Shown: positions 1 through 9,483, counted from the stretch's first letter. The stretch is 56,137 nt of DNA from Klebsiella pneumoniae (GCA_945889325.1 CAMDBH010000016.1:1-56137), one strand, 5' to 3'. A program made the numbers and translations. The notes: generated by a model not told the origin, from the sequence alone.

Positions 1-1451
1 TGCAAGGCTTCAATGTGGTAGCCCTCACCCGAACCGCCCAGCACCAGCAACACATCCAAATCCTTGCGCAAACGCAGCTCAGGGATGTCGGACGGCCGCA
101 GCGGGCCATCCAAAAACTCACTGCCCACGCCATAGTGGCGCAAAATCGCTGCCAAGCGTTGGCGACCGCCTTCGGAATGGGCGGCAATCACCACCAATTC
201 CTGCAACTTGCGCGCTAGGCGTATGCGCGCGACAAGGGGGCGCAGGCCTTCGTCGCGCCCGCGCGCCTCGCGCAATTCCGCCGTAACTTCGCGGTTTGAG
301 CCGACGTCGAGCACAAAAGTCGGCAACAGGCGGCCTTCTTCCAAAATCGCAAACGGCCGCACGTAGAGCTGGCAATGCTGCTGTAACTGCTGACGAACTT
401 CATCCGGCGTCGCAAAGACTTCCTGTGGCGGATAAACAAAACGCAGATTTTCCCGGGCGATTTTGTGATCGTGTACGTGCTGCTGCCACGCACTTTCCAG
501 CGCTTGCATGCAGGCATCCGGGCCATCGAGCACGATGATCGGGGCCAATTCCCCTTTGTGCTGAGCCAGTTCCAGCAGTGTCTGCCGCGACGGCGCCAGC
601 GCCGGTGCCAGCGCGTCCATGCCGGGCACCACGTGACCTGCGCGCAATTCCTCGACAATTGAGCGAAATTCGACGTTGCCGACATCGAGCTGATTGGCCA
701 GATCGTGCAGCCTTTGTTCTGCAATCATCACGGTTTGCGGGTCGAGCAGCAATTCGCGCACCGGCGGCATGAGAAAATCGATGAGCAAACCGGCGGATTC
801 TTGGCTGTCGGGCGCAAAAAAGCGCATGGTTCCCACGTCATCGCCGCGCATGTCGATGCGCACGGGATAATCGTACAGCGGACTCCACACGTCCAGACCA
901 TCGCCGCGCAAGGAAAAAGTCCCCGGATCTTCCACAATTGGCACGCGTTCGTAGCCGCCGAAAGACAGCATTTCGACCAGTTCAACGGTGTCCAGATTGC
1001 TGCCCACGGACGCAATCGCTGTGCCGCGATCCAACGTATCGGCCGAAAGGGTGCGTTGCAACAGCGCTTCTGCGGTCATCACCACGGCCGCGACGCCGAG
1101 ACCCAGATTCAACCTGTACGCCGCCGACAGCCGCCGCTGCACCACGGCGCGCATCGGCGCAACATCTTGAAAAGGCGAAACATCACTGCTTTCGAACGTC
1201 AGCACCGGCGCTAGGCCCGGCCACATCTCGCCTTCAAAAGTCGTAAGCCCTTCAACGACATGCTCCAGCCGCGCCGCATTGGGCACCACAATCACCAACG
1301 GCCGCTTGAGCTCGTTGCGCAGCGTGGCCAGCACCAAAGGCACCACCCCAGCCTCGGCCATGCCGAGAACCGTAATCGGCGCGCGGTGTTCCAACGACAG
1401 CAACAGACCCTGCAGATCGAAACGGCGCTGATTTTGAAGGGGCATTTGCAT
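1..1451 (-). CDS. mfd: Transcription-repair coupling factor Mfd, N-terminal part (cut by window edge)
   Basis: Reading the minus strand from the ATG at 1451 gives about 483 residues open to the window edge. Mfd removes stalled RNA polymerase from DNA lesions and recruits UvrA. The visible part matches the N-terminal UvrB-like region. It begins MQMPLQNQRRFDLQGLL, has GYERVPIVEDPGTFSLRGDG at about residues 163-182 (the family hallmark), and continues with D-V-W-S-P-L-Y-D-Y-P. The region past about residue 400, including VVIAAHSEGGRQRLAAIL, fits the following linker domains. The RNA-polymerase-interacting, helicase and C-terminal domains lie outside the window. An in-frame TAA five codons upstream fixes the start to this ATG or the next one two codons on. 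It lies 72 bases downstream of the lipoprotein gene on the same strand, so cotranscription is possible. Confidence 0.9.
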   Translation of the reverse strand, partial: MQMPLQNQRRFDLQGLLLSLEHRAPITVLGMAEAGVVPLVLATLRNELKRPLVIVVPNAARLEHVVEGLTTFEGEMWPGLAPVLTFESSDVSPFQDVAPMRAVVQRRLSAAYRLNLGLGVAAVVMTAEALLQRTLSADTLDRGTAIASVGSNLDTVELVEMLSFGGYERVPIVEDPGTFSLRGDGLDVWSPLYDYPVRIDMRGDDVGTMRFFAPDSQESAGLLIDFLMPPVRELLLDPQTVMIAEQRLHDLANQLDVGNVEFRSIVEELRAGHVVPGMDALAPALAPSRQTLLELAQHKGELAPIIVLDGPDACMQALESAWQQHVHDHKIARENLRFVYPPQEVFATPDEVRQQLQQHCQLYVRPFAILEEGRLLPTFVLDVGSNREVTAELREARGRDEGLRPLVARIRLARKLQELVVIAAHSEGGRQRLAAILRHYGVGSEFLDGPLRPSDIPELRLRKDLDVLLVLGGSGEGYHIEAL

Positions 1452-1523
1452 GGGCGCGGGAGTTTACCCCATACGCCGAAGATCGACAAAGGTCAGCCAA
1501 CGATCGAGACTGGAGCTGTTGAT

Positions 1524-3473
1524 CTAATAGAGAAACTCAACGTAATGCAGGCTAGGCACGCCCACGGAGCGGCTGAAATGGATGGAGCCGTCGCTGACGT
1601 CGGTTAAGCCTTGTTCCGGAAAGACAAACGGGCAGCTGTAGGCGCCCTTGTCGTCGTTGTGGCACCAAGTTTTTGCCGTGCCGTCGATAAACGCCCATTT
1701 GAACATCGCCGTTTTGGTGGCCACCGGCAATTTTTCAATTTGAATGCGCAGCATTTGCTCGGTTTGGCCTTTGCCGACCGACGCGGTGTCCGCAGCCAAA
1801 TTCAGATCGGCCACCATGACGCGCACACGGTGCTGGCGCCCCGCCGCTTCGGCATTCATGCCCGCCGAAGATTCGCAATCCGTTGGATTGTTCAGCTGAT
1901 CGCGGCAAGTCTCGCGCGTTGCCAACACGATCAAACCGCTCAACGGGTCGGAAGCTGGCGTGCCGCTCAGACCCAGCGCGTCCGGGCCATTTTCGACGCC
2001 GACCATCTGACGACCATTCAAGTAGGGGCTATTAAACCAAAAACTGTGCCAAGCGGCCGGGCGCAACGCGGCATTCGGCGCCGGAACAGCGGCGTTCGTT
2101 TCGCCAAACCACATGAAATCACTGTCGCGCGCGGTTTTCAGCACGTCAAATTTGGCAGCGCCGATTTTGTCGATGGTGGGCAAACGCGGCACATCGCCGA
2201 TGGTCGCTTCGGCCACAAGACCTTGCCACATGATTTTGCACGCGGCGTAAAATGCACCTTTGTAGGCGGACAAACGATCCGCATCGGCTGCAACTGTAGC
2301 TGGGTAATCCGTTTTCGTCAGGCGCAGGTCGGTGACCCACAGCGGAATTGGCCCAGTGCCATCCACGCCGTGAAGGTCTTTCTCATACTTCAAACCCTTC
2401 AGAGCCGCGTACTTGCTGACAAATTGGACGATTTTGCGCGCCTCCACCGGAGTCGCAGCCTCCACCTCAAACGACAGGTGGCTGAGTGGCAGCTTATTGG
2501 CCACCACATAATCTACAAAGGCGTAAATCCAGTTGCGTTTTGGGTTAGCCGGGTCCGCATCCGCTACACCGTGAATGACCACCGATGGCGCAACGATGTT
2601 GACGTCATTGCCTTTTGCCGGATATTTCGCGCGGATTGCGGTCGCCAATTGCTTGTAGCCCTCCAGCCATTTGTTCATGGTCGCGTCGGTGTAACCGCCC
2701 GCGCCATTGGGATCGCGGCCGTATTCAAAATTCAGCAGCGAAAACGAACAGTCCCACGGCGGCGCGCTGCTTTTGCAGGCGGCGACGGTCTTTTGGTTGT
2801 CGTTGGGCAAATTGTCGTTGAAATACGTGGCAATGCGCATGATGATCGTGGCATAGAGCAACGGATTGTCGATCGGTTTGCCTTTTTGCTGGCCATTTTC
2901 ATACACACACTTGCCGCTGCCATCGCCCAGATCATAAGCGGCCGTCCACAGCGGATAATTAACCCCCGCCGATCGCGAAGCCGCAATCATGTCCTTTAGC
3001 GGTTGAACATTGTAATTGTTGAGATCTTCAGCCATCGCCGCGGTCCACAGCGCCGGATTTGCAATCGCCACACCCTTGGCGTCAATCGGCTTCCACATGC
3101 CCTGCAGCGTGTACGCGCAGCCCAGACCCGGCGACAACCGGATCATCGATGGGCGCAATTCGTTGTAATGACGCAGATAATCGGTAGTAGCGTCGTCGTC
3201 GATCGCCAGCAACGGCGCCTTGTTGACACCGCGCAACGTCGCCACCGTCAGGCCATTGGCGGGCGAAGCATCACCCGGACAATCGATGGGTTTGTCCAAA
3301 TCGCTTTGCAAAAAGCACTTGCTGACATCGACGCGAACCGACCGATTGTGGATGATGTTATAATCTTTAGGTAAAGTGACAAATTCGTCGGTGACGCAGC
3401 CGCTGAGGCCAAGGGCTGTGCAAGCGGTCGTCAGACCAAGCAGCGCGCGACGAAAGTGAGTCTTATTCAGCAT
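1524..3473 (-). CDS. Glycosidase-like TIM-barrel lipoprotein
   Basis: A secreted lipoprotein of about 649 residues: positively charged N-terminus, hydrophobic stretch, then lipobox L-S-G-C with Cys26. I chose the ATG at 3473 over 3491 because GAGGAA lies 6-7 bases upstream and the signal peptide then has normal length. The body resembles GH39/GH79-type barrel glycosidases: RHYNELRPSMIRLSPG near the start, FEYGRDP where these enzymes carry NEP, SVVIHG, and LWVTDLRLT where the nucleophile strand (usually T-E) is expected. The C-terminal third (LIVLATRE..., RVRVMVADLNL) could be a beta-sandwich. Family membership is inferred from pattern only. Both expected catalytic Glu positions appear as Asp, so activity is uncertain; the protein may bind polysaccharide without cleaving it. 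It lies between the kinase gene and mfd. Confidence 0.7.
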   Translation of the reverse strand: MLNKTHFRRALLGLTTACTALGLSGCVTDEFVTLPKDYNIIHNRSVRVDVSKCFLQSDLDKPIDCPGDASPANGLTVATLRGVNKAPLLAIDDDATTDYLRHYNELRPSMIRLSPGLGCAYTLQGMWKPIDAKGVAIANPALWTAAMAEDLNNYNVQPLKDMIAASRSAGVNYPLWTAAYDLGDGSGKCVYENGQQKGKPIDNPLLYATIIMRIATYFNDNLPNDNQKTVAACKSSAPPWDCSFSLLNFEYGRDPNGAGGYTDATMNKWLEGYKQLATAIRAKYPAKGNDVNIVAPSVVIHGVADADPANPKRNWIYAFVDYVVANKLPLSHLSFEVEAATPVEARKIVQFVSKYAALKGLKYEKDLHGVDGTGPIPLWVTDLRLTKTDYPATVAADADRLSAYKGAFYAACKIMWQGLVAEATIGDVPRLPTIDKIGAAKFDVLKTARDSDFMWFGETNAAVPAPNAALRPAAWHSFWFNSPYLNGRQMVGVENGPDALGLSGTPASDPLSGLIVLATRETCRDQLNNPTDCESSAGMNAEAAGRQHRVRVMVADLNLAADTASVGKGQTEQMLRIQIEKLPVATKTAMFKWAFIDGTAKTWCHNDDKGAYSCPFVFPEQGLTDVSDGSIHFSRSVGVPSLHYVEFLY

Positions 3474-3550
3474 GTGTAGTTCCTCGCGCAAAAATTCAGC
3501 GCGAACGCGTAAAGCCGCAGCTTACAGTATCGGCAAGCTGGGCCGCGGCG

Positions 3551-4282
3551 TCAACTCCGCGCGCGCACGCTGGCGATCAGGCCACTGCTTTCATTGGGTT
3601 GTAACACAAGCTCCAAGTTGGCTTGCGCGCATAGCGATGCCGCCACCGTCAGCCCCAACCCCAAATGGCCTTTGCCCGCGCGAGCCAACTGGCCGTTGGC
3701 GGCGGCGTGCAAGTCGCTGCAACCAGGCCCATTGTCGGCCACGCGCAACCAGATGCCTTGGTTAGGCTGTGCCGATACGGAGATTTCGCGCGCGCCCGCG
3801 AACTGCCCAGGCGCGAGATCGCGCGCCGCGCAGGCGTGGGCGTCCAAGGCATTTTGCACCAGCACTTCAACAATGTGCGTCCAGTCGGCCGCGTTCATCT
3901 CTGGCGGCACAGCGTCGAGGTCCATGCGCCAAGTAATCGCCACTTGTTCCATCATTGCGTGCTGTTGGATGCACTCCCTCAAGGCCACCAACGTGCGCGC
4001 GCCATCCCGCGCCGCGCCAGCAAACACAGCGCGTCCGGCCGCAAGTACCTCAAAGGGCGCGGCAATATGCGGTCGCAGTTGCGTCAAAAGGGCAATTTGC
4101 GCGGGATCGGTCGCCGTCATCAGCGCCAAGTCGGTGTGCGAAACGCTGACAACGAGCGAATTGGTCATATCGTGGGCGAACTTAAGCACCACTTGCTGCA
4201 GCCTTTCAACCTGCGCCCACGGCAGCGGCGTCACGATCTCTGCGGTGTGTAGCACGGCGTCGGGGGAAGTCTGTGCGATCAT
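3551..4282 (-). CDS. Small histidine kinase-like protein (HATPase), coupled to the upstream lipoprotein
   Basis: About 243 residues. The frame is open further upstream, but the ATG at 4282 overlaps the TGA of the preceding gene (4284-4282), a classic translational-coupling junction, and the protein from there is a complete kinase core. A DHp-like helix contains FAHDMTNSLVVSVSHTDL (about residues 36-53), with His followed by Asp as in many sensor kinases. The HATPase domain shows an N-box (VEVLVQNALDAH), a G1 box (VADNGPGCSDL) and a G2 box (GKGHLGLGLTVAASLC). No membrane segment, PAS or receiver domain is visible, so it is probably cytoplasmic and needs a partner for signal input. No response regulator is encoded nearby. 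Coupling suggests a link to the kelch lipoprotein, which is inference. Confidence 0.78.
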   Translation of the reverse strand: MIAQTSPDAVLHTAEIVTPLPWAQVERLQQVVLKFAHDMTNSLVVSVSHTDLALMTATDPAQIALLTQLRPHIAAPFEVLAAGRAVFAGAARDGARTLVALRECIQQHAMMEQVAITWRMDLDAVPPEMNAADWTHIVEVLVQNALDAHACAARDLAPGQFAGAREISVSAQPNQGIWLRVADNGPGCSDLHAAANGQLARAGKGHLGLGLTVAASLCAQANLELVLQPNESSGLIASVRARS

Positions 4283-7200
4283 CAGGGCTTGGTTGCGCAG
4301 GTCTGGTCCAAACGCCACAGACCGGTCGCCGGTGTCGCATCTGGATTGAGGCCGCCCCACAGCAAACTCATGCGCGAGCTGTCGACGTAGGCCGTGCTCG
4401 ACAAGATGGCGGAGGGCGGGACCTTGGTCGGCGAAGGATCCAAGTGCGCTTGCAGATTCTGGAAATCCGGTGCCTTGCCGCAAGTGCCAAAGCTCATCGC
4501 CAAGGTCACGTCGGCGCGCAGAATATTGGCTTCGCTCGGCTTTGGACAAATGTGCTTGACCCCTTTGCCATCGAGTTGCGATTCCGGCTGGTTGTGGCCC
4601 TGCGCCACGATAAAAGCCCGCGATCCTGCGGCATCGTACAGCACGGGCGCAAACAGCGGCCCGCCGAAAAATTGCTGCAGCAACGGTTTGTCATTGATAC
4701 CCGGGTCGGCGTAAGTCGGCAGGACGATATGCGCCTTGGTCAGCGCCGGCGTGGGCAACTTATACGCCCACAAGTCCATAAAATCAAAACCGAAACATGC
4801 CTGATCCTGAACAGATTTGCCGCCGGGCAGCGGTGGAATGTCGACCAAAATTTGTTCGCCCAATGCACCGGTTTTATTGTCAATTTGGCGTTCCGCACCG
4901 CCGGTGATCGTGACCAAACTCAGCAACGGGTCGTAAAGCAGCAGCGCGCCATAACGCGGCGGCGGCAAAAACAGCAGCGGCCCCTTGCCATCTTGGGTAA
5001 AGTTGACTGCCAAATCGGTCCACTTCAGCGTCGCTAGGTCCAAGGTGCGAAACGTCTGCGTTTCAAATTTGGCGTCAAAACCACCGAACACGATGAGCAT
5101 GTTGCGCACAACGTCGACAGCCTGGCTCGCCGCCGTGACCGTGGGCGCACCCGTAGAAGCGGCCGCAGCGACAATGCCACTGGCCAAATCCAGCGTGCGC
5201 ACACCGACAACGGGCGCCCAATTGCTGTCGATTTCCTGCTTTTTGTTGCGCGGCAGATTGTCCTTCCATAGCAGGTGAATGTCGTCAAAGACAACTTTTT
5301 CAGTCAATTGCAAACCGCCGACCAAGACCAATCGGTTGGTGACTGCATCGATGGCGGATTGGCCAAACGCGAAAAGTACTGGCTTGTTGGTCGCGAGCTT
5401 GACCCACGGCCCGGTCGGCGCACTGCACCACGCATCGGTCACTGGCAGGGTTCGGCCGGAATCGTCATCGGTATCGGGCAGATCGATAGTAAGGCCGCCC
5501 GCGATGCAAAACTGCTGGGTTTTTTGCGACCAGCCGCTGGCTTGGCCGATGCGGCCTTGGGGTGCTTCCGTGTCCAGCCTTTGCGGCGGATTTAGGCCTT
5601 GGACGCTCCAGACGTCGTGCAGCCCTTGTCGATGCATTCCATCGTTATCATAGCGGTATCCGCCGCCAAATACGATTGATTTGCTGCTAGGATTCCATTG
5701 CGCAAAACCGCTGCTGCGGGCAAACAGCACCGCATCCTTGGGTGCGTCGGCCGCGATTTTGAAATCGATGGATTTGCTGACAAGGTCTATTGTTCCAACT
5801 ACATGCTTGCCATGACCCTTGGCCGAGTTGTGCCCGCCAAAAATATGCAACTGTCCTTGGTCGTTGATGACGCATTGCGGGCTGTTGTCGCCCACATCTG
5901 CGCCGGACGACGCACCCAAAGGCTTCAGCTCGGTTTGCGAGACGAACTTATCACCCGGCAACACACTCAACATAAATAGTTGTTTGCTATCCGTCAGCGC
6001 AATCGCCAGTTTTTTGTCAGGGGCCGTCGTCAGACAAAGCAGCGAACCGGAAGCGGCCGGCGTCGGATCGTTGGGCAGCGGCAAGACAGTCCAATCATCA
6101 CCTTGCGTAGCATCCATCGGCAGTTGCAACAGATCCGGCTGCCCCGGAATCGCCACAACCAACATGCGCTTGTCGCAACACTTGTCGATTTGCAGAATCG
6201 CCGCTTGGGTCGGAAATTTCTCTGTCGGATCAAAGGGCAAAGGCTTCAGATAGCCGGGTGCATCGTCAGCCAAATCTGAATGATTCAGCCATTTGCCTTG
6301 CGCGTCCAGGGTCCAGATATGCGTCGCTTGGTCGCCGTGTCCGCCAGTCAAAACAGCCTGTTTGCCAATCTCGTCCCAAATCAGGGCGGCATCAGTCGAT
6401 AGTCCGGGCGCCTCTTGGCCGCTCCATTGCCACGGTTGGGGCGGATTGGACTGTTGGGCCTGCGGCGGCAACGCGAGCGTCCAGCGGTCGTCTCTGCTGG
6501 CATAGCCTTCAAATCCAATGACTTGTCCGCCATAAACCATCAGCTTGCCGGAACCGCCCATGACAGCGGCGCTCCAAGACCTGCGCGGTTGCGGCGCACC
6601 GGCCGGCCCGATCTGAAATTCCTTTGCAAACGCAAGCGCCGAACAACTGGCCGTTTTTCCGTCGGCTGTGCAGGCAACGGTGGCCGAACTGATCGCCGCC
6701 CCCGAGCCGTCGGCGCAAGTCACCGGCGGCAAATAGCATTCGCCGCAGGTCGCCCCGACTTCTTTGGTTTTCCACAAGAAACCGTTGTCGGTCTTGCCAT
6801 CGCAATCGTCATCGACGCCGTTGCAGGTCTCAGCTTTCTTCAATGTTTCCAAGGTCGAACACGTGGCCGTCTTGTCGGCCGCGCATTTGACCACGCCCTG
6901 AGCGAGGTTGCCCGCCGCGTCCAATTGGCAAATGCCGACATCGGCGTGGCAGACCTCGCCCACGGCAATACCCTTCCAGACCAAGCCGTTATCGGTTTTT
7001 CCGTCGCAGTCGTTGTCGAGTTTGTCGCAACCTGTTTCCGGCGATTGCCAATCTTTGACGCCTGTGCCGTCGCACACACAGCCCTTGCAGCCGGCCGCGG
7101 TGGAGGCAGCGGTACTCGGCGTGTCTGCTTTGCAAACCACGGTAATTTTATCGAGATTGTCGGCACAAACGCCTTGGTTGCACAAGTCGGCCGCAGCGGG

Positions 7201-7701
7201 CAATGGATCGGAGCCGTTGGGGATCTTGTCAAAGACGTCAGGGATGCAGTCGCCATCTAAGTCATTGATATTTGACTGCAATGCGTCTGGAATTCCGTCG
7301 GCGTTGCTGTCGATCGGGTGGTCGGGGTCGATTCCAACTTCCACGCCGTCGGGGATGCCGTCGCCGTCCGTATCGATTTTGCCTGCGTCGGTGCCAATTT
7401 TGGATTCGCGTTTGTTGAGCAATCCATCGCCGTCAAAGTCCTCATCGCTTTGCTGACAAACGGTTTCAAGGCAGACGCCGGATTCACATTCCCCACCAGT
7501 TGTGCAGGCTTGCGTGCAGTGGCCTTGAAAGCACTTGCCGCCTTCGCATTCGCCGTTACGGCCACAGCTGACCCCAAAACGCCGCCGAGCGCGCTTGAAA
7601 AGCGAATCACAACTGGCCAACGCAAAGATTTCAAGGACCAAAATCAGCCAGATCGCCGCGCGGTTGCGCCGAGCGTTGACGGTGAAATTGGCGAAAAACA
7701 T
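4282..7701 (-). CDS. Kelch-repeat lipoprotein with TSP3 and MopE-type motifs
   Basis: About 1139 residues. I chose the ATG at 7701 (GAGGG upstream) because it yields a lipoprotein signal: hydrophobic AIWLILVLEIFALAS followed by Cys31. Next come short Cys-rich repeats (CGRNGECEGGKCFQGHC, CTTGGECESGVC), then Asp-rich thrombospondin type 3 calcium-binding repeats (DEDFDGDGLLNKRES, DTDGDGIPDGVEVG, DLDGDCIPDVFD). Two MopE-type motifs follow (CDKLDNDCDGKTDN, CNGVDDDCDGKTDN). The larger C-terminal part has kelch-like repeats (GKLMVYGGQ, QAVLTGGHGD, QLHIFGGHN, KSIVFGGGYRYD, MLIVFGGFD), predicted to form a beta-propeller. This architecture is typical of myxobacterial surface proteins. Expected location is the outer membrane, facing outward or periplasmic. 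Ligand unknown. Its stop codon overlaps the histidine kinase start. Confidence 0.85.
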   Translation of the reverse strand: MFFANFTVNARRNRAAIWLILVLEIFALASCDSLFKRARRRFGVSCGRNGECEGGKCFQGHCTQACTTGGECESGVCLETVCQQSDEDFDGDGLLNKRESKIGTDAGKIDTDGDGIPDGVEVGIDPDHPIDSNADGIPDALQSNINDLDGDCIPDVFDKIPNGSDPLPAAADLCNQGVCADNLDKITVVCKADTPSTAASTAAGCKGCVCDGTGVKDWQSPETGCDKLDNDCDGKTDNGLVWKGIAVGEVCHADVGICQLDAAGNLAQGVVKCAADKTATCSTLETLKKAETCNGVDDDCDGKTDNGFLWKTKEVGATCGECYLPPVTCADGSGAAISSATVACTADGKTASCSALAFAKEFQIGPAGAPQPRRSWSAAVMGGSGKLMVYGGQVIGFEGYASRDDRWTLALPPQAQQSNPPQPWQWSGQEAPGLSTDAALIWDEIGKQAVLTGGHGDQATHIWTLDAQGKWLNHSDLADDAPGYLKPLPFDPTEKFPTQAAILQIDKCCDKRMLVVAIPGQPDLLQLPMDATQGDDWTVLPLPNDPTPAASGSLLCLTTAPDKKLAIALTDSKQLFMLSVLPGDKFVSQTELKPLGASSGADVGDNSPQCVINDQGQLHIFGGHNSAKGHGKHVVGTIDLVSKSIDFKIAADAPKDAVLFARSSGFAQWNPSSKSIVFGGGYRYDNDGMHRQGLHDVWSVQGLNPPQRLDTEAPQGRIGQASGWSQKTQQFCIAGGLTIDLPDTDDDSGRTLPVTDAWCSAPTGPWVKLATNKPVLFAFGQSAIDAVTNRLVLVGGLQLTEKVVFDDIHLLWKDNLPRNKKQEIDSNWAPVVGVRTLDLASGIVAAAASTGAPTVTAASQAVDVVRNMLIVFGGFDAKFETQTFRTLDLATLKWTDLAVNFTQDGKGPLLFLPPPRYGALLLYDPLLSLVTITGGAERQIDNKTGALGEQILVDIPPLPGGKSVQDQACFGFDFMDLWAYKLPTPALTKAHIVLPTYADPGINDKPLLQQFFGGPLFAPVLYDAAGSRAFIVAQGHNQPESQLDGKGVKHICPKPSEANILRADVTLAMSFGTCGKAPDFQNLQAHLDPSPTKVPPSAILSSTAYVDSSRMSLLWGGLNPDATPATGLWRLDQTCATKP

Positions 7702-7782
7702 CTGCGGACCCTCGCGCAAAAGACCGTAGCAGCATAGCAATAACGGATGGCGATGGCAAAAGCGGCGCCGACCGAGAGCAAG

Positions 7783-7828
7783 TGAGACCGAATGAGACTG
7801 GGTGAGACCCAATGCGCTAGGTCTCACC
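7783..7828. promoter_or_regulatory. 10-bp-phased TGAGACY repeats with a 9-bp inverted repeat
   Basis: TGAGACC (7783-7789), TGAGACT (7793-7799) and TGAGACC (7803-7809) recur at exactly 10-bp intervals. GGTGAGACC at 7801-7809 is perfectly inverted as GGTCTCACC at 7820-7828, with a 10-bp spacer. The block sits in the 252-bp divergent region between the kelch lipoprotein (start 7701) and comM (start 7954). Spacing of one helical turn on the same DNA face is typical of binding sites for regulators that bind as oligomers. No known regulator was matched, and the assignment as an operator is inference. Confidence 0.5.
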
Positions 7829-7953
7829 GCGGCACGTTGTTTGGAAAAAACCACCTAAATTCAGCAGAGATTCTTTGGCACGGCTCGGGCCCATTAATTG
7901 CAAAGGCTCTGATGCGTCCGGCGATGCTGCCGCGGCAACAACTGGGAAAGCCG

Positions 7954-9483
7954 ATGCTCGCCAAAATCTTCAGCGCCTCCGTAATCGGCGTGCAAGCCAG
8001 AACTGTCGACGTCGAATGCGATGTGTCGCCGGGCATTCCCAGTTTCGATACCGTGGGCTTGCCGGAAATGTCCGTGCGTGAGGCCCGTGTGCGCGTGCGC
8101 AGTGCGATCCGGCACAGCGGTCTGCCGTTTCCGTTTACCCGCGTGACCGTGAATTTGGCGCCAGCCGATTTGCGCAAAGAAGGCACAAGTTTCGATTTGC
8201 CCGTCGCGCTGGCGGTGCTGATCGCGCAAGGCGTGTTGGCGCAAGACGTGCTGACCGGTTGGATGGTTATCGGCGAACTTTCGCTCGATGGCGCTGTGCG
8301 TCCGGTTTGCGGGACATTAGCGGTGGCCGAACTCGCCCGCGAATTGGGCCTCAACGGCTTGATTTGCGCTGCGGACAATGTCGCCGAAGCGCGCGCTGTG
8401 CACGGCGTGGAAATTCGCGCCGCACAAACGATCGCCGACCTGGTCGCCTGTCTCCGGGGTACAATGCCGTGGCCGGACATCATCGACCGGGCGCCGTACC
8501 GCGCCATGCGCGCGCCGATGTGCTGGTCCGATGTACGCGGCCACGCAGCCGCCAAACGCGCACTCGAAGTCGCCGCCGCGGGTGGGCACAACTTGGTGAT
8601 GACGGGGGTGCCGGGGACGGGTAAGACCATGTTAGCACGGCGTTTACCGACAATTTTGCCGCCGCTGTCGCAAGATGAAGCCATTGAAGTCACCAAAATT
8701 CATTCGGTGGCCGGCTTGCTGCCGCGCGGTACCGGTCTGCTGAGCGAAAGACCCTTTCGCGCGCCCCATCATACAGTTAGTGCCGCGGCGCTCATCGGCG
8801 GTGGCAGCAATCCCAAGCCAGGTGAAGTGTCGTTGGCCCACCGCGGCGTGCTTTTTCTGGATGAATTTGCTGAATTTCCGCGTAACGTGCTGGAAACACT
8901 GCGTCAGCCGATTGAAGACGGCAACGCCACGGTCACCCGCGCGCGCTTGGTCGCGACGTTTCCGGCCTGTCCGATGCTGGTCGCTGCGCTAAATCCTTGT
9001 CCTTGCGGGTATTTGGGAGCGACCAACAAGCCCTGCGTGTGCGGCCATGCCCAGATTGAACGCTACCGCGGTCGCTTGAGTGGGCCGCTGCTCGACCGCA
9101 TCGACATTCAAATTCGGCTGCAGGCGGTGTCACCTGCGATGTTGCGCCACGCGCCGCCAAGTGAAACTTCGGGCGTTGTGCAAGCGCGCGTGTGTCGGGC
9201 GCGCGAAGTTCAGACCTTGCGTTACCAGTACTTGGGCGGCGGTACCAATGCCAACGTGCCGATGAGCGCGCTTCGCGTGCACAGCCCTCTGGCCGCTTCG
9301 GTGCACGACTTGTTGCAAACGGCGATGGAGCGTTTTGGCCTTTCGGCGCGCGCACACGACAAGATTTGGCGGGTCGCCCGCACGTTGGCTGATCTGACAG
9401 AAAGTCAGGAGATTGGCGCCGAGCACATCGGCGAAGCCTTGCAATACCGCCACTTTGACGAACAAGTGAACCAGGCAGCCTAG
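7954..9483 (+). CDS. comM: ComM/YifB-family Mg-chelatase-like AAA+ ATPase
   Basis: About 509 residues starting MLAKIFSASVIGVQ, the usual start of this family. The frame extends upstream, but GGGAAAG precedes the ATG at 7954 and the N-terminus then matches family members. The N-terminal Lon-like/ChlI domain (FDTVGLPEMSVREARVRVRS) is followed by an AAA+ core: Walker A GVPGTGKT at about 218-225, FRAPHHTVSAAALIGGG, and Walker B LFLDEF at about 300-305. A paired-Cys segment PCPCGYLGATNKPCVCG and the C-terminal lid follow. In naturally transformable bacteria ComM is a hexameric branch-migration helicase that extends recombination of incoming DNA. It lies 135 bases upstream of recA with ssb beyond, a recombination-themed neighbourhood that agrees with this role. 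Confidence 0.92.
   Translation: MLAKIFSASVIGVQARTVDVECDVSPGIPSFDTVGLPEMSVREARVRVRSAIRHSGLPFPFTRVTVNLAPADLRKEGTSFDLPVALAVLIAQGVLAQDVLTGWMVIGELSLDGAVRPVCGTLAVAELARELGLNGLICAADNVAEARAVHGVEIRAAQTIADLVACLRGTMPWPDIIDRAPYRAMRAPMCWSDVRGHAAAKRALEVAAAGGHNLVMTGVPGTGKTMLARRLPTILPPLSQDEAIEVTKIHSVAGLLPRGTGLLSERPFRAPHHTVSAAALIGGGSNPKPGEVSLAHRGVLFLDEFAEFPRNVLETLRQPIEDGNATVTRARLVATFPACPMLVAALNPCPCGYLGATNKPCVCGHAQIERYRGRLSGPLLDRIDIQIRLQAVSPAMLRHAPPSETSGVVQARVCRAREVQTLRYQYLGGGTNANVPMSALRVHSPLAASVHDLLQTAMERFGLSARAHDKIWRVARTLADLTESQEIGAEHIGEALQYRHFDEQVNQAA

Noticed and set aside
1611..2999. Long plus-strand frame of 462 codons opposite the glycosidase-like lipoprotein
   Set aside because: The minus strand carries a signal peptide, lipobox and ribosome-binding site; the plus frame is His/Arg/Ala-rich and looks like nothing known. 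It is a codon-bias shadow.
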